NCBI GenBank assembly: GCA_001804345.1
Contig: MHFU01000135.1
Location: 1 to 14,410 of the forward strand
Direction of reading: 5' to 3'
From: Omnitrophica bacterium RIFOXYB12_FULL_50_7
GTDB taxonomy: Bacteria > Omnitrophota > Omnitrophia > Omnitrophales > Aquincolibacteriaceae
DNA: 14,410 nt
Of this stretch, positions 1-6,700 are shown one piece after another. Each line of letters opens with the position of its first letter. The stretch's first letter is position 1. A program made the position numbers and the translations under genes. The notes below the pieces were generated by a model, which saw only the letters and a list, made by a program, of their open reading frames with translations, was not told the DNA's origin and ran no database searches.

Positions 1-203
1 AAAGCTGAATGTTTATGATCGCATATTAGACTAGTTAAGCTATGTTTTTAATAAAGAAGCAATTAAATGCTTAAAATTCTATATTAACTATAAAAAATGC
101 ATTTTATGTTATAAATACTAGTTTTTGCTATGTATTTTTTTGGTAGGCAAAAATTTGAAAATGGGGCACGAAGAACACGAAGACGTTTGACGCGAGAAAG
201 ATC
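1..203. other. AT-rich stretch without a gene
   Basis: The first 170 bases are strongly AT-rich and broken by stops in all frames. I see no open frame, no RNA gene and no hairpin followed by a T-run. From about 156 the composition becomes ordinary, with a short near-repeat (cacgaag twice around 167-183). This could be a promoter region for a gene left of the window, but no clear -35/-10 pair stands out. Confidence 0.5.
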
Positions 204-304
204 GGTAACCGTTCAGATGCTCCGTGGATTCTCCGTTGAGACCCGGCTTGAGACCGGGAGTCGGTCGAGACCGGGTGTCAAATCCGGGTGATCTAAAAGG
301 TTAT
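204..304 (+). repeat. MITE-like element, copy 1 (decayed right end)
   Basis: It begins with ggtaaccgttcag and then follows the reverse complement of copy 2 (3083-3170) almost base for base through tccgtg, attctcc, gagacccgg, ttgaga, cgggagtc and caaatccg. Relative to copy 2 it carries an extra block of about 17 bases, a second version of its gagaccgggNgtc segment, so the core has a tandem duplication. The right inverted end is degraded (atctaaaaggttat where copy 2 has atctgaacggttaca). The element is short, codes for nothing, and was presumably mobilised in trans. Confidence 0.6.
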
Positions 305-624
305 CAGGTTCTAATAACGGCAACGGTCACGAAACCCGTATCGGCTAAGGTTATGGTGACGTGACCGTGGCCGTAAGACGAAACGGGCATCGTTGCCGTA
401 ACCAGAATTCTGTCCTGTTTCTCCCCCGTGAGTCTGTTCTGGCGAATTGAGATTGACGGTACCTGAACGGTTACATTTACGCGTGCTATTGCGTCGCTTT
501 TCGACGTGATGCTGGCGAATTCGAAAGAGTTAGCATAGAAACGGTAAGTTTTTACCCTTTTCAACACCCGGTGTTTGACTTCGTGCCCACGTAGCTTAAC
601 ACAGGGTGTTGATTTCCAGAGTGA
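305..624. repeat. Gene-less repeat-rich stretch downstream of the minus-strand gene
   Basis: No convincing gene is present. Visible items are: an imperfect inverted repeat with outer arms ggcaacg (318-324) and cgttgcc (391-397); a lone right end of the MITE family, ctgaacggttaca, at 463-475; the decamer ctggcgaatt twice (440 and 512 region); and a small palindrome aacac-ccg-gtgtt at 563-575, close to acac-ccg-type palindromes elsewhere in the window. On the minus strand the hairpins at 563-575 and around 600-610 follow the stop of the 625-2838 gene, but no U-run follows them, so a rho-independent terminator is not supported. Confidence 0.45.
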
Positions 625-2838
625 TTAAGCAGCTTTCCGGGAGGCTTCCTGCGCCAGCGCTTCAGTTACAAGATCCTGAAGCAGCTTCAGGAATTCCGGA
701 TTTTTTGCGGCCTGATAAAGATTTGGATTTAAGGCAATGATGCGATAGAGAATCAAAGAAACAGGTTGTTCCGTGAGCACCACATACCTATCGCTCTGAT
801 ACCCCTCTTTCATAATTGCAAAAGGCCATTTCCTTGCGATCTGCTGAAATTTCGGAGTTTCACTGAGTAATTGATTAATATTTTGCACCTCAAATCGTTC
901 AATCCCGCGAGGCACAAGCAGTATCTCCGGCACTTCTTCAAGCGGTACATCCTGAACCAAGGCGAGCACATCCCCGCGAGCGAGGATTTCTTTGACGCGC
1001 GTTTCGGATCGGGGGTCAGAAAGCATTCCCTGAAGAACGCTGATCGAAGAGACCAGCATCGCTTTCTGTTCAGCACGGTGGGCCTGTTCCATCAATTGTT
1101 GGACGGTCTCACGTTGCTCAGACCGTGTGAGAGTCATGAATTCCGATTCTCTAAACGCCGAAATGTCCACAATGCCCGGACCGCCGGATCTCCGGAGGCG
1201 TTTTTCCGCGACAAGCCGGGTGATTTTTTCAGCTTTTGAGACACTAACGGTTTGGCCCTCAAAGACCTTGGATGCTTTCCGGACATCTTTGGTTTGGAAA
1301 AGAACCTGGAGGGCCTCAGAGAAGCGTTCGTCGATCCAGGCGATAGCATTCCGAAGTTCGGAGAGTGTTTGCCCGTCGGCCGACGCCGACGCGGGGAACG
1401 GGGAACGGGGAACGGGGAACGTTGAACGATTGCGTTTCCCGTTCCCCGCGTTTGGATTTTCTTTCATTCTTTCGTTATAAATCTTTTCATTCATAGGGGT
1501 ACCGCCGAATTCCGGCGTAATCGTGATATAGGAAATGCCCGCGTCGCGAAAGCGTTGGGAAAGTCCGTCCGTGTGGAAGCCGCCTGTCACGATCGCGACA
1601 TTGCCGGCCAGGGAAGGGTCATTCACGAGCCTGTCAAAAAAGATCTCGTCGCGTTTTTTAACTAACTCATAAAAATCGAGCGATAAAGAAAGCGCTTCCG
1701 AAAGACCGGCGTTGGCGAGTTCTGACTGAAGAACGAGCTTTTCACTTTCGTAGGTTTTGATGTCTGCAGGCGTTGCTTGAAGCAAAAGAATTCGTCGCGC
1801 GAGGTAGAACCGCTCATTTTTCTTCCATAGGGCGTTTTCCTCAGGAGTGCGGACAAGTTTCCCAAGGATACGGCCGGTCAAAGTCTCGATCTGAGACGTC
1901 AGGTCTTGCAAAGAGATTTGATCGCGCATTTTGTAGAGGAGTGTCAGTTTCTTGATCTCGGGATAAAGGCCGAGCTCTTCGGAGGGGATCTTGCCGCCGC
2001 GGATCAGTTCTTCGAGCGTCCAAGGCCTGTTCTTGTATTTTTTTATGACCTGCTTGATCTCTTTTTCGAGGCGTTCCTTCTCGAAACTTTTTTCAAGGGC
2101 CATGATGTCTCGCACCAAGGTGATCTGAGCCAGGTCCGAAGACGCAGCGCCTTGGGCGGCAGCCGTTTTTAAAAGGATCGGAAAGAATTTCCCGAGGTCG
2201 GAAGTTTCCCGGAATTTTCCAAAGGCGTCCCCAAAGGACAAAAGCTCCGGTCCCCAGGTGGATTTTAGCGACTCTTGCAGAGAAGCTCCATAAGTTTGTA
2301 GTTTTCCATCGATCTCTTTTGCTTTTCCGAGATGATCCAGGAAAAGAGCTCTGTTTTTTTCATAGGAGGTTTCGTCTTCAATCCCGACAAGCGTGATCGG
2401 TTCCGGCGACATGATCGCAGCGTAGGCCGGACCTGAGATGCGGTCATCCTCAAGCAGGGTTCCGGCGAGAAGCTGTTTTTCACGCGAGGTTGGGATGGCG
2501 TGGCTTTTGGGAAGAGAGGTGGATACCCAAGCGCCCTCGAGCGCGGCCTTTTCAATGCCGAATACTGTACAAAGTCGTTCCAGAATAGCCGCGATGTTCT
2601 GTTGGGCTGTGGCCTGCGCATGAACGTCCTGGATCTGAATGACCGTTCTCGCAGTATTGCCAGTGAAGCGCTCCTGGACTTTTCCGATCTCCTCGGGGAC
2701 CGCGAGATTCGATAAGGAAAGGGAAACATCGGTGCCAGTCTCAGGCGTTTCGGAACTCAAAACAACAGGGGCGGCGATGAGCGTAATGATCAAGAAAAGA
2801 AAAACAGTGCAGAATTTTTGTTTCAGCATTTCTTTCAT
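625..2838 (-). CDS. Exported TraB/ChaN/TIKI-like superfamily protein
   Basis: The frame is about 737 codons long. I start it at the ATG at 2838. An in-frame TTG at 2853 and an ATG at 2829 are alternatives, and none has a strong Shine-Dalgarno. The N-terminus is a typical signal peptide: Lys residues, then a hydrophobic run at about residues 9-28, so the protein is probably exported. The fold is suggested by IQIQDVHAQ with His73, a following helix, ALEG with Glu101, VGIED near 152-155, and TGGFHT with His422. TIKI/TraB proteins use two GxxH motifs plus a Glu; here the second motif is exact (GGFH) and the first is QDVH. The same four motifs occur in the same order in the giant plus-strand protein starting at 3730, so the two are paralogues in divergent orientation. 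The C-terminal half (after about residue 490) is helical and unrecognised. A heptamer-repeat hairpin is inserted in frame at 1391-1449. Whether it is a metal-dependent peptidase, a haem-binding protein or something else cannot be read from sequence. Confidence 0.8.
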   Translation of the reverse strand: MKEMLKQKFCTVFLFLIITLIAAPVVLSSETPETGTDVSLSLSNLAVPEEIGKVQERFTGNTARTVIQIQDVHAQATAQQNIAAILERLCTVFGIEKAALEGAWVSTSLPKSHAIPTSREKQLLAGTLLEDDRISGPAYAAIMSPEPITLVGIEDETSYEKNRALFLDHLGKAKEIDGKLQTYGASLQESLKSTWGPELLSFGDAFGKFRETSDLGKFFPILLKTAAAQGAASSDLAQITLVRDIMALEKSFEKERLEKEIKQVIKKYKNRPWTLEELIRGGKIPSEELGLYPEIKKLTLLYKMRDQISLQDLTSQIETLTGRILGKLVRTPEENALWKKNERFYLARRILLLQATPADIKTYESEKLVLQSELANAGLSEALSLSLDFYELVKKRDEIFFDRLVNDPSLAGNVAIVTGGFHTDGLSQRFRDAGISYITITPEFGGTPMNEKIYNERMKENPNAGNGKRNRSTFPVPRSPFPASASADGQTLSELRNAIAWIDERFSEALQVLFQTKDVRKASKVFEGQTVSVSKAEKITRLVAEKRLRRSGGPGIVDISAFRESEFMTLTRSEQRETVQQLMEQAHRAEQKAMLVSSISVLQGMLSDPRSETRVKEILARGDVLALVQDVPLEEVPEILLVPRGIERFEVQNINQLLSETPKFQQIARKWPFAIMKEGYQSDRYVVLTEQPVSLILYRIIALNPNLYQAAKNPEFLKLLQDLVTEALAQEASRKAA
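1391..1449 (-). repeat. In-frame heptamer hairpin (unit GGGGAAC)
   Basis: Four perfect consecutive ggggaac units occupy 1393-1420, and a variant gttgaac follows at 1421-1427. The right arm at 1432-1449 is nearly the reverse complement of 1391-1408, so the block folds as a hairpin. Read on the minus strand it encodes a Pro/Arg/Ser/Phe-rich low-complexity patch that joins the TraB/ChaN-like domain to the helical C-terminal part without breaking the frame. Confidence 0.85.
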
Positions 2839-2918
2839 TCTCTGTTTGTCCAAGGCGTTGAAATGCCCGCTCCGGAGTTCGGTTTCGAAGCCAGGTTCTG
2901 AAGTGGATCGTACTTACA

Positions 2919-2947
2919 TATATAGCCCAGAACCTACTTAAAAGCAA
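2919..2947 (-). promoter_or_regulatory. Sigma70-type promoter for the minus-strand TraB-like gene
   Basis: On the minus strand TTGCTT (2947-2942) is followed by exactly 17 bases and then TATATA (2924-2919). Transcription would start near 2912, leaving a leader of about 74 bases before the ATG at 2838. The 44-bp palindrome at 2967-3010 lies about 20 bases upstream of the -35, where an activator or a supercoiling-sensitive cruciform could act. That last point is inference. Confidence 0.5.
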
Positions 2948-2966
2948 CGCTCGCGACAACAAGTCG

Positions 2967-3010
2967 ACCCAAGATCACCTCGTAGGTGCACCTACGAGGT
3001 GATCTTGGGT
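2967..3010. repeat. Perfect 44-bp palindrome
   Basis: Two 22-base arms (2967-2988 and 2989-3010) are exact reverse complements with no spacer. The centre is gtaggtgcacctac. No T-run follows on either strand, and both neighbouring intact genes point away, so a terminator is unlikely. The stop codon of the decayed minus-strand gene (2992-2994) lies inside the palindrome, so its insertion may have replaced that gene's true end. It may be an operator, a cruciform or a small mobile palindrome. Confidence 0.9.
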
Positions 3011-3373
3011 AGGTTAGGCAAAAAAATTTCTAAAACTTTCAAAACAGAAATCCATTCTTTTTCTTCAAGGCTGAGCTTTTTATGTAACCGTTCAGATTGC
3101 CCGGCGGATTTGACTCCCGATCTCAAACCGGGTCTCACCGGAGAATTCACGGAGCATCTGAACGGTTACAAAATTGCCGAGGGGGAAGTTTTGTCCTTGA
3201 CTTACTTTTCCATAGACATCTTCTAGCAATTCATAGCGATTGCCTAGAATGGGATGCTCCTTTAAAAGACATTAAACACGCCTTGATAAATCCTTTTTCA
3301 AGGCCTTGAAATTTAAGAAAACTGTGCTATCTTCCTTTCAAATCTTCCGTCAAAATTTTAATTTCTTTTCCAT
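2992..3373 (-). pseudogene. Decayed small gene interrupted by a MITE-like element
   Basis: From an ATG at 3373 one minus-strand frame shows protein-like sequence broken by three stops (TGA, TGA, TAA). A clean run of about 34 codons, including HPILGNRYELLEDVYGKV, then reaches the element at 3083-3170. The element brings a stop in this frame. If its 88 bases are removed, the flanks join as GGC AAT TTT AAA AAG and the frame continues for 30 more codons (including LSLEEKEWISVLKVLEIFL) to a TAG inside the 44-bp palindrome. The restored stretch is 64 codons. I do not recognise the family. That excision repairs the frame is seen directly; that this was once a functional gene is inference. Confidence 0.45.
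3083..3170 (-). mobile_element. MITE-like element, copy 2 (88 bp, intact ends)
   Basis: It starts tgtaaccgttcagattgc and ends gcatctgaacggttaca, so the terminal inverted repeats are about 17 bases and nearly perfect. The core is the reverse complement of copy 1 at 204-304, including gagacccgg and gggagtcaaatccg. It carries no coding capacity. It sits inside the reading frame of a decayed minus-strand gene and adds a stop to it. No clear target duplication is visible at its edges. Confidence 0.7.
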
Positions 3374-3401
3374 GATGATAGTGCGCTGTTCGTTAAGTTC
3401 G

Positions 3402-3495
3402 TGTAACCGTTCAAGCACCCGACCCTGTACACACCGGGTGTGGCACGCCACACCCGGTGTGTACAGGGTGGAGAGATGGAGGCTGAACGGTTACA
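3402..3495. mobile_element. MITE-like element, copy 3, with 6-bp target duplication and a different core
   Basis: Ends are tgtaaccgttca and tgaacggttaca, matching copies 1 and 2. The flanks are AGTTCG at 3396-3401 and AGTTCG at 3496-3501, a direct repeat expected from transposition. The interior shares nothing obvious with copies 1 and 2: it is a perfect 22-base inverted repeat (3423-3444 and 3447-3468, 2-base loop) built around acaccgggtgtg. The same ends therefore flank different palindromic cores. No protein is encoded. Confidence 0.75.
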
Positions 3496-3522
3496 AGTTC
3501 GTACCGGATTTTCCATATTTTC

Positions 3523-3614
3523 TTCCCCCTTTCGTAAAGGGAGATCGATGGGGATTTAAGAAATCTCCCTGCCTGCCGGCAGGCCCCTGCCCTTTTTTAC
3601 GAAAGAGGGGGAAT
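3523..3614. repeat. Inverted-repeat element with CCCCCTTTCGTAAAGGG ends
   Basis: The left part reads ttccccctttcgtaaaggg (3523-3541) and the right part reads cccttttttacgaaagaggg followed by ggaa, its imperfect reverse complement. In the middle is gcctgccggcaggc (3571-3584), a perfect 14-base palindrome. Elements of this general look (ccccctttNNNaaaggggg with an internal gggattt) are common non-coding repeats in many bacterial genomes. This copy lies between the MITE copy 3 and the start of the giant gene and may be transcribed as its leader. Confidence 0.65.
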
Positions 3615-3729
3615 TCTGGTACGCATTTATCGAACGCGGTAGTAGTTTTGACAGCCCCAATCTCCACTTCGTTCCGATGGGAGTGTCTTGGGACCATTTG
3701 AAAATTCCGAAAGGGCAGACCTTCATTTC

Positions 3730-6700
3730 ATGAATTGTCTCAAGCGGTTACAGAGATTTTTTTCGAGCGTTATGGTTGTCACTTTTTTCGTGACTAACAC
3801 GCTTACTTCTGCCCCCATCGCCCACGCCTCGACCGAGGTGCTCAGTCGAGGATCTCAAATCTTAAATTTCACAATTCCTGCTGAATTCGGCAAAGTCACC
3901 GACGTTATTCCCGCCTCTCCGTTAAGCGACCTACGACCTACGACATACGAAGGTCAGGTTTTAATCCATATCCAGGAAGCGCACACGAATTATGACGCGC
4001 AGACCAACATTAAAAATATTCTTGAACACCTTGCCAAAAATTACGGCGTGAACCTTGTTCTTCTAGAAGGCGCCGGCAACAGACTCTATCCCGAACTTTT
4101 CAATTTTTTCCCCGAAGACCAGGAGCTCAATCAAGCGATCACAGACAGCTTGATGAAAGCGGGGGAGTTGACGGGGGCGGAGGTTTTTCTGATCAACGAT
4201 GATCAGAAAAACCGGGACTCGTCGCTCGGGACTAGGGACTCGGAAAAGCTAAAAACAAAACGAGGGACCCAAACGAGTCCCGAGGAGCGAGTCCCGAGTC
4301 CCTTGCTCCGCGTCGAAGGGTTTGGCATCGAAGACGCGGAGGCGTATCGCAACGATCGCGAGGCCTACCGGAGCGTTTATGAAGGCCGCCAACTCACGGG
4401 AAGCTTTCTTGATGCCTTCTACCGTCAGTGGCAGAAATCCGCCGACCGGACGCTGAACAAACCCTTGAGAGAATTTCTGGGACGTGAAGTTGATTTTGAG
4501 GAGGAGCACCTGCCGCTCCAGGATTGGATGGCCTTCTTGAAAACGGCGGTGGCGCGGGATCTCAAGCTTGATCTGGAAAATGTTCGCGAACAGCAGGATT
4601 GGCCCGTCCTGGTCCGCTATTTTCGGTTGAAAGAAATTGGGAGCAAGATTGATGCGGCAAAAGTTGAGAAGGAAAAGAAGCAATTTCTGGGAGACATCAA
4701 AGTTCAGCTCAACGCGCAACGCACAACGCGCAACGATGGCGTTGACCGTTGCGCGTTGACCGTTGCGCAGGATGTAAAAGAAATATTTGATTCCGCCAAG
4801 AGAGGCAACTTGCCTGTTTATAAAACAAGATTTGTCTTCGAGAAACTGCTAGACCAGCTCCCTGCCGATTTCTCATTCAATTCTTACCCCAACCTCCGTC
4901 TTTATATTCAGCAGATAATCCTGATGAGCGAAATCCAGAGCGAGACTCTCCAGCAGGAGATAGCCACATTATCCCAAAAGATCCTTGCCGCGCATGTCAA
5001 GACCGGGCCGGAACAAAAACTGGTCGGGATCCTGCGAAACTATCGTCTTCTTAAAAAACTTTTCAAGCTCGAACTCAGCCGCAAAGAATTTCTGGAGCTT
5101 CGAACGCAAGCGATCACTCCGGAGAAAATGGCCTCCGGCCTCGAGCTTCGATCCTCCCGATTAGCGCCTGTCATTTCACTCTTCGAGAAAGCGGTCTGCT
5201 TTTATGAAAAGGCGATCACGCGCGAAGATTTTATGATGAAGAACGCGTTCCGCCGGATGCAGGAGAGTAAACAAACAAGAGCGGTCCTTATTACCGGGGG
5301 TTTCCACACAGAAGGGTTCAAGGAAAAGATCCTTGCTTCAGGAAGTTCTTATATCGGGATTACACCGAACATTTCGGAAGTGCCGGCGGATTCGCGGAGG
5401 AATTACATCAGCGCATTGCTGGGGCAACAGACAGCGCAACGGTCAACGGACAACGGTCAACGCAAAACAAAAATAGACAACGTTGCGCGTTGCGCGTTGC
5501 GCGTTGCGCGAAATCATATCGCCGCCCTCCTCGCTCTTGGTATTACCTATAAGGATATAGACGCTCGCAAGATCATGGGCGCCGACGATCCCTTTTTGGC
5601 CGCACGATTAGCGCGAATGAAAGACACCGGCCGCCAAACCATCGCCCGCGTCCGCTCCGAACAGCGCGAGCTGCTCACTCAACAGTTCGAAGACAAATTA
5701 GCCGAGGCTTTTGGCAGGGGCATTGTCATTCCCGAGGAATCGGGAATCCAGCGTTCAGAATCGCGACCGGTGGCAACGGAAGGAAAAGAAGCATATCCCA
5801 CAACGGGAATGCCGCGGCGTCGCTTTTTGGGCGCAGCAGCATTGGGAGTCATGGGAATCGGTTTGGGACAGTTCGCGGTGCTTCATGCGTCTGTCGCAGG
5901 TGAAGTTCCTGGCCGATTGTATTCTCAACAGCGAACACTGCCCTCGGAAAAGGATCTGGCCCAGTGGACTGCGCAAGAGCTTTTATCCCATATGGACGCA
6001 AGTTCCACGCTTGAAGCCAGCAAAAAATCGATCCGTCTTGCGGTCGAATGGCTGAAAGCTAAAAAATATCCTGATCAGGCAATGCTTGATTTGTACTTGA
6101 AACGATTGGATCAGGGTCAGGAAATAGACAACACAGTTAAAGGGATTATGGCATTAGCCAAATTTCTGAAGGATGACGGAACCGCGCAAGTGACGATAGA
6201 TCCTCAAGCCGTTGCAGACAAGATCCGGTTTTTTCAAAAGATCGGTTCAGGTGATTTGTTTGTTTATCTCTTCATTTCGAATCTTGTCCGGGAAGCTTAT
6301 GGAGTCATCTTCGTGGAAGCCAATGCCCAAGAGATCGGCCAGACCAGTGCGGAGGTCAACAAGGTATTTTCCGCCGTAGGAACAGAAACAAAAGAACAAA
6401 ATGGAGATTCTGCGGGGGTTCTTATAAAAGGCAAGAATGCGTTTTACCGTCATGCTGCCAATATCATCGTAAGCGAGACCGCAGAAGCCATGAAAGAAGC
6501 CGAGGCTGCTTATAACCTTGAGAAAATGGGATTGATGGATCCCCGGATTTTGAACCCGCTCATCAAAGGAAATGAAGAAGTTAAACAAATTGTTCTTGAG
6601 TCCACTTTAGGGCAGTTCTTGTTTAAATTTAAAGGGGAAGCTAGCCAATACCTAGCTTACTACCTGCAGAGGTCCTTGGTGGATAATGGATTTGCAGCCC

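Larger units (their letters stand above)
3955..5360 (+). other. TraB/ChaN/TIKI-like domain of the giant protein
   Basis: Motifs follow the order of the paralogous minus-strand gene: IPAEFGKV (VPEEIGKV in the neighbour), IHIQEAHTN with His85, LLEGAGN with Glu113, FGIEDAEAY at about 199-205, and LITGGFHTEG with His526, then SYIGITP. The second GxxH is exact and the first is QEAH. After signal-peptide cleavage this domain would sit outside the inner membrane. Two heptamer hairpins (4214-4302 and 4710-4768) interrupt it. Between the motifs the sequence is helical and low in similarity to the neighbour. Confidence 0.7.

Noticed and set aside
304..567. Minus-strand frame of 87 codons downstream of the TraB-like gene
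   Set aside because: Its GTG start lies inside a small palindrome and the frame runs across a MITE end and other inverted repeats. There is no Shine-Dalgarno, so it is more likely an open frame through repeats, although its Thr/Val-rich sequence is not impossible.
570..624. Rho-independent terminator for the minus-strand gene
   Set aside because: Hairpins are present but no U-run follows on the minus strand.
3648..3676. Promoter for the giant gene from TTGACA at 3648
   Set aside because: No TATAAT-like hexamer occurs 16-18 bases downstream, so only the -35-like half can be seen.
3306..3701. Plus-strand frame of 131 codons upstream of the giant gene
   Set aside because: It crosses the decayed minus-strand gene, MITE copy 3 and the ccccctttcg element, and its translation is just these repeats.
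4249..4719. Minus-strand frame of 156 codons
   Set aside because: It is antisense to the TraB/ChaN-like domain, whose plus frame has recognisable motifs and a paralogue; this frame has neither.
5434..5510. CRISPR-like direct repeats
   Set aside because: The units are 7 bp with no spacers, arranged as inverted arms and read in frame. No cas gene is present.
5711..6055. Plus-strand frame beginning with an FPRNRES phrase
   Set aside because: FPRNRES is the usual off-frame translation of the gtcattcccg palindrome; the real frame here is the giant one.
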